DNA of 64,000 bases, taken from NCBI RefSeq assembly GCF_003947455.1, contig NZ_QHJH01000005.1:50228-114227 (forward strand), read 5' to 3'. Positions 56,594-64,000 of the stretch are shown here, one piece after another. Both the position numbers and the translations under genes were made by a program. The notes under the pieces are model-generated. The model had not been told where the DNA came from. It saw nothing but the letters and a program-made list of their open reading frames with translations, and searched no databases. How positions within the stretch are numbered: the stretch's first letter is position 1; every line of letters begins with the position of its first letter. This DNA comes from Streptomyces sp. WAC 04229. GTDB taxonomy: Bacteria; Actinomycetota; Actinomycetes; Streptomycetales; Streptomycetaceae.

Positions 56594-57523
56594 GTGAGTG
56601 AGACAACGCACGACGGCACGGTCGCCATGACCAAGCCCGTGGCGCCCGACGAGGGCCTCCCACCGGCCCGGCTCGCCGCCAAGTACGGGCTGTCCGTGAG
56701 CGGTGCCCGGCCGTCCCTCGTGGAGTACGTCCGTCAGCTCTGGGGCCGGCGGCACTTCATCCTCGCCTTCTCCCAGGCGAAGCTGACCGCCCAGTACAGC
56801 CAGGCCAAGCTCGGCCAGCTGTGGCAGGTGGCCACTCCGCTGCTCAACGCGCTCGTCTACTTCCTGATCTTCGGCCTGATCCTGGACGCGGGCAGGGGCA
56901 TGCCGAAGGACGTGTACATCCCGTTCCTGGTGACGGGTGTGTTCGTCTTCACCTTCACCCAGTCCTCGGCCATGGCGGGCGTCCGCGCGATCTCCGGCAA
57001 CCTCGGCCTGGTGCGCGCGCTGCACTTCCCGCGCGCCTCGCTGCCGATCTCGTTCGCGCTCCAGCAGCTCCAGCAGCTGCTTGCCTCGATGATCGTGCTG
57101 TTCGCCGTGGTGATCGGGTTCGGCAGCTACCCGAAGCTGTCCTGGCTGCTGGTGGTGCCGACGCTCGTCCTGCAGTTCCTCTTCAACGTGGGCCTGGCGC
57201 TGATCGTGGCGCGCATGGGGGCCAAGACCCCGGACCTCGCCCAGCTGATGCCGTTCATCATGCGGACCTGGATGTACGCCTCGGGCGTCATGTTCTCCAT
57301 CCCGATCATGCTGGAGGAGCACCCGGCCTGGATCTCGGACGTCCTCCAGTGGAATCCGGCCGCGATCTACATGGACCTGATGCGCTTCGCGCTCATCGAC
57401 GGGTACGGCTCCGAGAACCTGCCGTCGCACGTCTGGGCGGTCGGGCTCGGCTGGGCCGTGATCCTCGCCGTGGGCGGCTTCGTGTACTTCTGGAAGGCGG
57501 AGGAGAGGTACGGCCGTGGCTGA
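56594..57523 (+). CDS. ABC polysaccharide/teichoic-acid exporter permease
   Basis: 309 residues from a GTG at 56594. Six membrane spans with ABC2-type features: LKLTAQY-like AKLTAQYSQAKLGQLWQVATP, LLNALVYFLIFGLIL and IVLFAVVIGF. N-terminal region RLAAKYGLSVSGARPSLVEYV precedes. It resembles TagG/Wzm exporters of polymers such as teichoic acid or O-antigen. The next gene overlaps it by 8 bp and is its ATPase. Probably the membrane channel for the product of this operon. Confidence 0.93.
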   Translation: MSETTHDGTVAMTKPVAPDEGLPPARLAAKYGLSVSGARPSLVEYVRQLWGRRHFILAFSQAKLTAQYSQAKLGQLWQVATPLLNALVYFLIFGLILDAGRGMPKDVYIPFLVTGVFVFTFTQSSAMAGVRAISGNLGLVRALHFPRASLPISFALQQLQQLLASMIVLFAVVIGFGSYPKLSWLLVVPTLVLQFLFNVGLALIVARMGAKTPDLAQLMPFIMRTWMYASGVMFSIPIMLEEHPAWISDVLQWNPAAIYMDLMRFALIDGYGSENLPSHVWAVGLGWAVILAVGGFVYFWKAEERYGRG

Positions 57524-58304
57524 GCAGCAGCAGGGCGAGCGGGTGCCGACGGTCATCGCGGACGAGCTGCACATCGTCTACCGGGTCAACGGCGCCAAGA
57601 CCGGCAAGGGCAGCGCCACGGCCGCCCTGAGCAGGATCATCAAGCGGGGCTCCGACGACGCGGCGCGGGGTGTGCGCAAGGTGCACGCCGTGCGGGGCGT
57701 CTCCTTCACCGCCTACCGGGGCGAGGCCATCGGTCTCATCGGTTCCAACGGCTCCGGCAAGTCGACGCTGCTGCGGGCCATCGCCGGCCTGCTGCCCGCC
57801 GAGCGCGGCAAGGTCTACACCGACGGCCAGCCCTCGCTGCTCGGCGTGAACGCGGCCCTGATGAACGACCTGACCGGCGAGCGGAACGTCATCCTGGGCG
57901 GCCTGGCCATGGGCATGACCCGCGAGCAGATCAAGGAGCGCTACCAGGACATCGTCGACTTCTCCGGGATCAACGAGAAGGGCGATTTCATCACCCTGCC
58001 GATGCGCACCTACTCGTCCGGCATGTCCGCCCGGCTGCGCTTCTCCATCGCCGCCGCCAAGGACCACGACGTCCTGATGATCGACGAGGCGCTGGCGACC
58101 GGGGACCGCAAGTTCCAGACCCGCTCCGAGGAGCGGATCCGGGAGCTGAAGAAGGAGGCGGGCACCGTCTTCCTCGTCAGCCACAACAACAAGTCCATCC
58201 GGGACACCTGCAACCGTGTCCTGTGGCTGGAGCGCGGCGAACTGCGCATGGACGGCCCGACGGACGAGGTGCTCAAGGAGTACGAGAAGTTCACGGGCAA
58301 GTAG
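57516..58304 (+). CDS. ABC polysaccharide exporter ATP-binding protein
   Basis: 262 residues from a GTG at 57516. Wzt/TagH type: a long N-terminal region before Walker A (HAVRGVSFTAYRGEAIGLIG, SNGSGKSTLL), signature YSSGMSARLRFSIA, Walker B DVLMIDEALATGDR, and the switch His in FLVSHNNK. The YSSGM signature is characteristic of polysaccharide exporters rather than drug pumps. No C-terminal carbohydrate-binding domain is present, so recognition of the polymer end may be absent or provided elsewhere. Last gene before a strong terminator. Confidence 0.94.
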   Translation: MAEQQQGERVPTVIADELHIVYRVNGAKTGKGSATAALSRIIKRGSDDAARGVRKVHAVRGVSFTAYRGEAIGLIGSNGSGKSTLLRAIAGLLPAERGKVYTDGQPSLLGVNAALMNDLTGERNVILGGLAMGMTREQIKERYQDIVDFSGINEKGDFITLPMRTYSSGMSARLRFSIAAAKDHDVLMIDEALATGDRKFQTRSEERIRELKKEAGTVFLVSHNNKSIRDTCNRVLWLERGELRMDGPTDEVLKEYEKFTGK

Positions 58305-58314
58305 GCCGACACGC

Positions 58315-58343
58315 CGGGCCCCGCCGTGTTCCGGCGGGGCCCG
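58315..58343 (+). terminator. Strong terminator after the polymer operon
   Basis: CGGGCCCCGCCG, loop TGTTC, CGGCGGGGCCCG: a 12-bp perfect GC stem 10 bp after the ABC ATPase stop. It separates the envelope-polymer operon from the hopanoid operon transcribed in the same direction. Confidence 0.85.
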
Positions 58344-58355
58344 CGCGCGTGCAAA

Positions 58356-58380
58356 GGAACCGTCAACTCCTGGTGTTCTC
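58356..58380 (+). promoter_or_regulatory. Sigma-E-like ECF promoter candidate
   Basis: GGAAC (58356-58360), 16 nt, TCTC (58377-58380), in the pattern of promoters for the cell-envelope-stress sigma factor of Streptomyces as I recall it. It is about 220 bp upstream of the first hopanoid gene and just beyond the preceding terminator. Confidence 0.45.
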
Positions 58381-58381
58381 G

Positions 58382-58407
58382 GGAATCTTGAAGTGAATCG
58401 GTGTGTT
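58382..58407 (+). promoter_or_regulatory. Sigma-R-like (thiol-oxidative) promoter candidate
   Basis: GGAAT (58382-58386), 18 nt, GTT (58405-58407), an exact match to the sigma-R consensus GGAAT-N18-GTT recalled from S. coelicolor, preceded by an extra G. It lies immediately after the sigma-E-like site. Transcription from here would cover all of the hopanoid operon with a leader of about 180 nt. Confidence 0.5.
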
Positions 58408-58596
58408 GTTGTGATGCGCCGAGCACCCCGGGGGGAGTCCGTGAGTTGTACAACGTAAGCTGGACCGGTCCTGAATCGCGGCACATGGGGCGATAATGCC
58501 CGACACCCTCCACCGGGCCTGCCCGCGGGCGGCCGGGCGGCGTGTCCGAAATAGTGTGTATTGGGTCGGCAGTGTAGAACGGGAGATGTGACGGCA

Positions 58597-59511
58597 ATGG
58601 CTACGGAAACTCCCCGGCTCCCCGAAGCGTGCGCCGTCGACGCGGAGCGCGGCACCCTGGCCAAGGCCGCCGGCGAGAACTTCCCCGTGGCCCCCTTCTT
58701 CCTGCCGCGCGACTGGCGCACCGACCTCATGGCCGTGTACGGCTTCGCCCGCCTCGTCGACGACATCGGCGACGGCGACCTCGCGCCGGGCGGCGCCGAC
58801 GCCCGTCTCCTCGGCGTCCCCGACGACCGCGCCGACGACCGCGTGCTGATGCTGGACGCCTTCGAGGAGGACCTGCACCGGGTCTTCGACGGCACCCCCC
58901 GCCACCCGCTGCTGCGCCGCCTGCGGCCCACCGTCCGCCGCCGCTCGCTGACCCCCGCGCCCTTCCTCGGCCTGATCGCCGCCAACCGTCAGGACCAGCT
59001 CGTACGGCGGTACGAGACCTACGACGACCTCCTCGCCTACTGCGAGCTGTCCGCCAACCCGGTCGGCCACCTCGTCCTCGCCGTCACCGGCACCGCCACG
59101 CCCGAGCGGATCCGCCGCTCCGACGCCGTCTGCACCGCCCTGCAGATCGTCGAGCACCTCCAGGACGTCGCCGAGGACCTCGGCCGGGACCGGATCTACC
59201 TGCCCGCCGAGGACATGAAGCGCTTCCGCGTCCAGGAGGCGGACCTCGCCGCGCCCACCGCCAACGCGTCGGTGCGCGCCCTGCTCGCGTACGAGGCCCG
59301 GCGCGCCCACGACCTGCTGGACGAGGGCGCCCCCCTGGTCGGCAGCGTCCACGGCAGGCTGCGTCTGCTGCTCGCGGGATTCGTGGCGGGGGGCAGGGCC
59401 GCCCTGCGGGCGATCGCCGACGCGGATCACGACGTACTTCCCGGCCCGCCCAAGCCCGGCAAGCTCCGGTTGCTGCGCGAGGCGGGCCTGGCCCTGCGAG
59501 GAGAGGGGTGA
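58597..59511 (+). CDS. hpnC: HpnC, squalene synthesis protein
   Basis: 304 residues from the ATG at 58597; a GTG at 58588 is an alternative. Trans-isoprenyl diphosphate head-to-head synthase fold: VYGFARLVDDIGD (first Asp-rich motif) and EHLQDVAEDLGRDRIYLP (second). In the hpnCDE route HpnD makes presqualene diphosphate from two farnesyl diphosphates, HpnC converts it to hydroxysqualene, and HpnE reduces this to squalene. First gene of the operon; its stop overlaps hpnD (GTGA). Confidence 0.95.
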   Translation: MATETPRLPEACAVDAERGTLAKAAGENFPVAPFFLPRDWRTDLMAVYGFARLVDDIGDGDLAPGGADARLLGVPDDRADDRVLMLDAFEEDLHRVFDGTPRHPLLRRLRPTVRRRSLTPAPFLGLIAANRQDQLVRRYETYDDLLAYCELSANPVGHLVLAVTGTATPERIRRSDAVCTALQIVEHLQDVAEDLGRDRIYLPAEDMKRFRVQEADLAAPTANASVRALLAYEARRAHDLLDEGAPLVGSVHGRLRLLLAGFVAGGRAALRAIADADHDVLPGPPKPGKLRLLREAGLALRGEG

Positions 59512-60458
59512 TCGGGACCGTGGACCCGTCACCGAACATGCCGGCGCCGGTGCTCGCCGCCTACAGCTACTGCGAGGCCGTCACCGGTCAGCAGGCACGC
59601 AACTTCGCCTACGGCATCCGGCTGCTGCCCACGCCGAAGCGACGGGCCATGTCGGCGCTGTACGCGTTCTCGCGCCGCGTCGACGACATCGGCGACGGCG
59701 CGCTGGCGGACGACGTCAAGGTCGCCCGGCTGGACGAGACCCGGTCGGTGCTCGCCCGGATCCACGACGGCGCGGTCGACGAGGACGACACCGACCCGGT
59801 CGCCGTCGCCCTCGCCCACGCCGCGCGGGACTTCCCGATCCCGCTCGGCGGCCTCGACGAACTGATCGACGGCGTCCAGATGGACGTACGCGGCGAGACC
59901 TACGAGACCTGGGACGACCTGCGGACCTACTGCCGCTGTGTCGCGGGCGCCATCGGACGCCTCTCCCTGGGCGTGTTCGGCACCGAACCGGGGGCGCACG
60001 GAGCCGACCGCGCGCCCGAGTACGCCGACACGCTCGGCCTCGCGCTCCAGCTCACCAACATCCTGCGGGACGTCCGCGAGGACGCCGAGGGCGGACGCAC
60101 CTACCTGCCCGCCGACGACCTCGCCAAGTTCGGCTGCTCGGCCGGGTTCAACGGGCCGACGCCCCCCGCGGGCTCCGACTTCACGGGCCTCGTGCACTTC
60201 GAGGTGCGCCGGGCCCGCGCCCTGTTCGCCGAGGGCTACCGGCTGCTCCCCATGCTCGACCGGCGCAGCGGGGCCTGCGTGGCCGCCATGGCCGGCATCT
60301 ACCGCCGGCTCCTCGACCGCATCGAGCGCGACCCGGAGGCCGTGCTGCGCGGACGCGTCTCGCTGCCCGGCCGCGAGAAGGCGTACGTCGCCGTGCGCGG
60401 CCTGTCCGGACTGGACACCCGGCACGTCACCCGCCGGACCGTCAGGAGGCGCGCCTGA
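59508..60458 (+). CDS. hpnD: HpnD, presqualene diphosphate synthase
   Basis: 316 residues from the GTG at 59508, overlapping the hpnC stop by 4 bp; a GTG at 59520 and an ATG at 59538 are other options. Motifs FAYGIRLLPTPKRRAMSALY, SRRVDDIGDGAL, and TNILRDVREDAEGGRTYLP show both Asp-rich regions. HpnD condenses two farnesyl diphosphates to presqualene diphosphate. The last A of its stop is the first base of the small ORF that follows, so the operon is tightly coupled. Confidence 0.95.
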   Translation: MIGTVDPSPNMPAPVLAAYSYCEAVTGQQARNFAYGIRLLPTPKRRAMSALYAFSRRVDDIGDGALADDVKVARLDETRSVLARIHDGAVDEDDTDPVAVALAHAARDFPIPLGGLDELIDGVQMDVRGETYETWDDLRTYCRCVAGAIGRLSLGVFGTEPGAHGADRAPEYADTLGLALQLTNILRDVREDAEGGRTYLPADDLAKFGCSAGFNGPTPPAGSDFTGLVHFEVRRARALFAEGYRLLPMLDRRSGACVAAMAGIYRRLLDRIERDPEAVLRGRVSLPGREKAYVAVRGLSGLDTRHVTRRTVRRRA

Positions 60459-60616
60459 TGGACACACCCGGCACACGCGACACGCCGGCCCCGGACCGGA
60501 CCACCGCGGCGTACCGGTGGGCAACCCTCCGGTGGCGGTCGGCGTCCCTGACTGAGACGGTCGGCCGTACGCCGTTCAAACACCACGGCGACCGGACACG
60601 GAAGGGCGCACGATGA
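60458..60616 (+). CDS. Small ORF in the hopanoid operon, 52 residues
   Basis: ATG at 60458 shares a base with the hpnD stop (TGATG) and has a perfect AGGAGG site 8 nt upstream; its stop overlaps the hpnE start (ATGA, 60613). Such double overlap in a row of coupled genes argues strongly for translation. The product (MDTPGTRDTPAPDRTTAAYR, WATLRWRSASLTETVGRTPF, KHHGDRTRKGAR) is basic and Pro/Arg/Thr-rich, with a possible short amphipathic helix WATLRWRSASLTETVG. I recall a similar short gene in S. coelicolor between hpnD and hpnE (SCO6761). Function unknown. Confidence 0.75.
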   Translation: MDTPGTRDTPAPDRTTAAYRWATLRWRSASLTETVGRTPFKHHGDRTRKGAR

Positions 60617-62049
60617 CGCACGCCAACGGCACGCGTGACGGGGGGCAGGTCGCGGACGTCACCGCCCTCCGTCCCGGCGCGCACGCCGTGGTGGTCGGCG
60701 GCGGCCTCGCCGGGGTGACCTCCGCGCTCGCTCTCGCCGACGCCGGCGTGCGCGTCACCCTGCTCGAAGGCCGGCCCCGCCTGGGCGGGCTCGCCTTCTC
60801 CTTCCGGCGCGGCGACCTCACCGTCGACAACGGCCAGCACGTCTACCTGCGCTGCTGCACCGCCTACCGCTGGTTCCTCGACCGCATCGGCGGCTCCGCG
60901 CTCGCTCCGGTGCAGGACCGCCTCGACGTGCCCGTCCTCGACGTGGCGCGGCCGGAGGGGCGCCGGCTCGGCAGACTGCGCCGCGACGGGCTGCCCGTCC
61001 CCCTGCACCTGGGGCGCAGCCTCGCCACGTACCCCCATCTCTCGCTCGCCGAGCGCGCCGCGGTCGGGCGGGCCGCGCTCGCGCTCAAGGGGCTCGACCT
61101 CGCCGATCCTGCCCTGGACGCCCAGGACTTCGGCAGCTGGCTGGCCGCGCACGGTCAGTCGGCGCGGGCCGTCGAGGCCCTGTGGGACCTGGTCGGGGTC
61201 GCCACCCTCAACGCGGTCGCGGGCGACGCCTCGCTGGGGCTCGCCGCGATGGTGTTCAAGACCGGTCTGCTGTCCGACCCGGGCGCGGCCGACATCGGCT
61301 GGGCCCGCGTCCCGCTGGGTGAACTGCACGACCGGCTGGCCCGCAGGGCGCTCGACGCCGCGGGCGTGCGCACCGAGGTCCGTACCCGCGTCACCTCCCT
61401 CCGGGCGATGGAGAACGGCGGCTGGAGCGTTCAGGTTCCCGACGAGACGCTCGACGCCGACGCGGTCGTCCTCGCCGTGCCGCAGCGCGAGGCGCACGAC
61501 CTGCTGCCGGACGGCGCCCTCGACGCCCCGGAGAACCTGCTGGAGATCGGCACCGCGCCGATCCTCAACATCCACGTGATCTACGACCGCAAGGTGCTCG
61601 CCACGCCGTTCCTCACGGCGCTCGGCACCCCGGTGCAGTGGGTGTTCGACCGTACCGAGGCCTCCGGGCTGAAGGAGGGTCAGTACCTGGCGCTGTCGCA
61701 GTCGACGGCGCAGGACGAGATCGACGAGCCCGTGGCCACGTTGCGCGGGCGGTACCTGCCCGAACTGGAGCGGCTGCTGCCGCGCAGCCGCGGTGCCGAG
61801 GTGAAGGACTTCTTCGTGACCAGGGAGCGCACCGCCACGTTCGCCCCCGCCCCCGGCGTCGGCCGCCTCCGGCCCGGCGCCCGCACCAAGGCACCCGGCC
61901 TCTACCTGGCCGGAGCGTGGACCGCCACCGGGTGGCCCGCGACCATGGAGAGTGCGGTTCGCAGCGGTGTCGGAGCGGCGGGCGCCGCTCTCGGCGCCCT
62001 GGGCCGGTCCCGCGGACTCCTTCCCGACTTCTTCGAGGAGGCGGCATGA
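60613..62049 (+). CDS. hpnE: HpnE, hydroxysqualene dehydroxylase (squalene-forming)
   Basis: 478 residues. FAD motif AVVVGGGLAGVTSALALADAG with EGRPRLGG, and the C-terminal FAD motif LYLAGAWTATGWPATMESAVRSG, are those of HpnE, a phytoene-desaturase-like flavoprotein. It converts hydroxysqualene to squalene for cyclisation. GGAAGGG precedes the ATG. The gene's end (TGA at 62047) overlaps an ATG at 62046 that is in frame with the next protein. Confidence 0.95.
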   Translation: MTHANGTRDGGQVADVTALRPGAHAVVVGGGLAGVTSALALADAGVRVTLLEGRPRLGGLAFSFRRGDLTVDNGQHVYLRCCTAYRWFLDRIGGSALAPVQDRLDVPVLDVARPEGRRLGRLRRDGLPVPLHLGRSLATYPHLSLAERAAVGRAALALKGLDLADPALDAQDFGSWLAAHGQSARAVEALWDLVGVATLNAVAGDASLGLAAMVFKTGLLSDPGAADIGWARVPLGELHDRLARRALDAAGVRTEVRTRVTSLRAMENGGWSVQVPDETLDADAVVLAVPQREAHDLLPDGALDAPENLLEIGTAPILNIHVIYDRKVLATPFLTALGTPVQWVFDRTEASGLKEGQYLALSQSTAQDEIDEPVATLRGRYLPELERLLPRSRGAEVKDFFVTRERTATFAPAPGVGRLRPGARTKAPGLYLAGAWTATGWPATMESAVRSGVGAAGAALGALGRSRGLLPDFFEEAA

Positions 62050-62108
62050 GAGCCGACCCGCGCGGGGCCGACTCCCGCACTCCCGGTACCGCAACTGGAG
62101 GAAAGACT

Positions 62109-63182
62109 GTGCCCACCGCGCCCCCCGGCCCGAAGGCCGCTCCGAGGACCACGGTGGACGTGACCGCGCTGCTGGAGCGCGGCCGGACCCTGGCCACGCC
62201 GGTCCTGCGGGCGGCCGTCGACCGCCTCGCGCCTCCCATGGACACCGTCGCCGCCTACCACTTCGGCTGGATCGACGCCCAGGGCAACCCCGCGGACGGC
62301 GACGGCGGCAAGGCCGTACGCCCCGCGCTCGCCGTGCTCTCCGCCGAGGTCACCGGCGCCGCGCCCGAGGTCGGCGTGCCGGGCGCGGTGGCCGTGGAGC
62401 TGGTGCACAACTTCTCCCTGCTGCACGACGACCTGATGGACGGCGACGAGCAGCGCCGCCACCGCGACACCGTCTGGAAGGTGCACGGCCCCGCCCAGGC
62501 CATCCTGGTCGGCGACGCCCTCTTCGCCCTCGCCAACGAGGTGCTGCTCGAACTGGGCACCGTCGAGGCCGGCCGCGCCACCCGCCGCCTCACCAGCGCC
62601 ACCCGCGCCCTGATCGACGGCCAGGCCCAGGACATCTCCTACGAGCACCGCGACCGCGTCAGCGTCGAGGAGTGCCTGGAGATGGAGGGCAACAAGACCG
62701 GGGCCCTGCTCGCCTCCGCCAGCTCCATCGGCGCGGTGCTCGGCGGCGCCGACGAGCGCACCGCCGACACCCTGGAGAAGTACGGCTACCACCTGGGCCT
62801 CGCCTTCCAGGCCGTCGACGACCTGCTCGGCATCTGGGGCGACCCGGGGGCGACCGGCAAGCAGACCTGGAGCGACCTGCGCCAGCGCAAGAAGTCCCTC
62901 CCGGTCGTCGCCGCCCTCGCCGCGGGCGGCCCGGCCTCCGAACGGCTCGGCGAGATCCTCGCGGCCGACGCCGAGGCCAGTGACTTCGCGAACTTCTCCG
63001 AGGAGGAGTTCGCGGCCCGCGCCGCCCTCATCGAGGAGGCGGGCGGGCGCGAGTGGACCGCCGACGAGGCGCGCCGCCAGCACACCATCGCCATCGAAGC
63101 CCTCGACGCCGTCGACATGCCCGAGCGGGTGCGGGACAGGTTCGCGGCGCTCGCCGACTTCGTCGTCGTACGAAAGAGATGA
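62109..63182 (+). CDS. Polyprenyl diphosphate synthase of the hopanoid operon
   Basis: 357 residues from the GTG at 62109, which follows a strong GGAGGAAAG site; an ATG at 62046 overlaps hpnE and would add 21 residues. Type I isoprenyl synthase: first Asp-rich motif LLHDDLMDGDEQRR, GNKTGALLA, and second FQAVDDLLGIWGD. In this place the enzyme is expected to make farnesyl diphosphate from IPP and DMAPP for HpnD. Chain length is inferred from context. Confidence 0.93.
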   Translation: MPTAPPGPKAAPRTTVDVTALLERGRTLATPVLRAAVDRLAPPMDTVAAYHFGWIDAQGNPADGDGGKAVRPALAVLSAEVTGAAPEVGVPGAVAVELVHNFSLLHDDLMDGDEQRRHRDTVWKVHGPAQAILVGDALFALANEVLLELGTVEAGRATRRLTSATRALIDGQAQDISYEHRDRVSVEECLEMEGNKTGALLASASSIGAVLGGADERTADTLEKYGYHLGLAFQAVDDLLGIWGDPGATGKQTWSDLRQRKKSLPVVAALAAGGPASERLGEILAADAEASDFANFSEEEFAARAALIEEAGGREWTADEARRQHTIAIEALDAVDMPERVRDRFAALADFVVVRKR

Positions 63183-63298
63183 TCACTATCGGTCGAATAG
63201 CCCTCGCGTAGTCGCCGGCCGGTGTCCTCGACGGACAGGCACCGGCCGACGGCGGACCCAAGCAGAGCACCGTATGCACACTGCACGAAGGGGAAGCC

Positions 63299-64000
63299 AT
63301 GACAGCGACGACCGACGGAAGCACCGGGGCGGCCCTGAAGCCCCTCGCGCCCTCGGCCAGCGAAACCGACATCACCGTCCCCGCCGCGGCGGCCGGGGTA
63401 CCAGAAGCCGCCGCCCGCGCCGTCCGGCGCGCCACGGACTTCCTGCTCTCCCGGCAGGACGCCCAGGGCTGGTGGAAGGGCGACCTCGAAACCAACGTCA
63501 CGATGGACGCCGAGGACCTGCTGCTGCGTCAGTTCCTCGGCATCCAGGACGAGGAGACCACCCGCGCCGCCGCCCTGTTCGTCCGCGGCGAGCAGCGCGA
63601 GGACGGCGCGTGGGCCACCTTCTACGGCGGCCCCGGCGACCTGTCCGCCACCATCGAGGCCTACGTCGCCCTCCGCCTGGCCGGCGACGCCCCCGACGCG
63701 CCGCACATGGCTAAGGCGTCGGAGTGGGTCCGCGGCCGCGGCGGCATCGCGGCCTCCCGCGTCTTCACCCGGATCTGGCTCGCCCTGTTCGGCTGGTGGA
63801 AGTGGGACGACCTGCCGGAGCTCCCGCCGGAACTCATCTACTTCCCCACCTGGGTACCGCTCAACATCTACGACTTCGGCTGCTGGGCCCGGCAGACCAT
63901 CGTGCCGCTCACGATCGTCTCGGCGAAGCGGCCGGTACGCCCCGCCCCCTTCCCGCTGGACGAACTGCACACCGACCCCGCCCTGCCCAACCCTCTCCCG
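63299..64000 (+). CDS. shc: Squalene-hopene cyclase, 3' part missing
   Basis: 234 residues visible of an expected 650-690; the gene continues beyond the right edge. The ATG at 63299 follows GAAGGGGAAG. N-terminal features of SHC are visible: FLLSRQDAQGWWKGDLETNVT, QREDGAWATFYGG (a QW motif), LPPELIYFPTWVPLNIYDFGCWARQT. It cyclises squalene to hopene or hopanol at the membrane. The catalytic DxDD motif lies in the missing part. It follows the polyprenyl synthase by 116 bp. Confidence 0.95.
   Translation, partial: MTATTDGSTGAALKPLAPSASETDITVPAAAAGVPEAAARAVRRATDFLLSRQDAQGWWKGDLETNVTMDAEDLLLRQFLGIQDEETTRAAALFVRGEQREDGAWATFYGGPGDLSATIEAYVALRLAGDAPDAPHMAKASEWVRGRGGIAASRVFTRIWLALFGWWKWDDLPELPPELIYFPTWVPLNIYDFGCWARQTIVPLTIVSAKRPVRPAPFPLDELHTDPALPNPLP

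Noticed and set aside
62046..62108. ATG at 62046 as the polyprenyl synthase start
   Set aside because: Although coupled to hpnE, it lacks the strong ribosome site at 62097-62104 and adds low-complexity residues. It remains possible but less likely.

Overview
High-GC actinobacterial chromosomal DNA, almost certainly Streptomyces. The evidence is the strong third-position G/C bias, frequent GTG/TTG starts, and the presence of WhiB-like, SsgA-like, GPP34 and SCO6745-family genes together with a hopanoid cluster. Gene order closely matches what I remember of the S. coelicolor SCO6712-SCO6764 stretch (small laccase, wbl gene, ssgD, macrodomain protein, idi, hopanoid genes). Those locus numbers are recollection, not a search result. 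No rRNA, tRNA, CRISPR array or intact insertion sequence was seen.

Region 1 (1-7332) is carbohydrate and copper flavoured. A secreted cupredoxin/beta-sandwich protein (running off the left edge into what looks like a DUF1080 domain) is coupled to a secreted ThuA plus sugar-dehydrogenase fusion. Divergent from them are a two-domain laccase, a LacI-type regulator and a two-domain VOC protein. Region 2 (7521-13211) holds a WhiB-like protein, a 1121-residue repeat protein of unknown function, an acyl-ACP desaturase with a tandem operator-like array, and dimethylargininase. Region 3 (13308-18667) has a class II UvrA-like ATPase and an ABC-F protein behind an attenuator-like leader, then GPP34 and SsgD. 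Region 4 (18902-23728) is a run of small housekeeping genes including endonuclease V. Region 5 (23825-29257) is a fatty-acid beta-oxidation set: CoA racemase/transferase, thiolase, FadB-like multifunctional enzyme, and a convergent MerR regulator.

Region 6 (29490-44842) contains an amino-acid permease with a BldD-type box, a macrodomain protein with a DNA-damage-type promoter, three secreted peptidases, a BCCT transporter, a D-amino-acid oxidase-like enzyme, a second ABC-F gene just downstream of a MITE-like element, and Tex. Region 7 (44937-50766) has an SCO6745-family protein, a GlxA regulator with a DJ-1/PfpI partner, an enoyl-CoA hydratase, an anti-sigma-type ATPase, isopentenyl-diphosphate isomerase and a cation efflux protein.

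Region 8 (51243-58304) is a tightly overlapping seven-gene operon: CDP-alcohol phosphotransferase fusion, nucleotidyltransferase, glycerol-1-phosphate-dehydrogenase-like enzyme, second CDP-alcohol phosphotransferase, glycosyltransferase, and an ABC exporter permease plus ATPase. It has the parts to activate a polyol phosphate, assemble a phosphodiester-linked glycan or lipid and export it. I do not recognise a described product, and it is the best candidate here for an undescribed system. It ends at a strong terminator. Region 9 (58597-64000, continuing) is the hopanoid operon hpnC-hpnD-small ORF-hpnE-polyprenyl synthase-shc, preceded by sequences matching sigma-E-like and sigma-R-like promoters. 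The isomerase idi 9 kb upstream supplies the same isoprenoid pathway.
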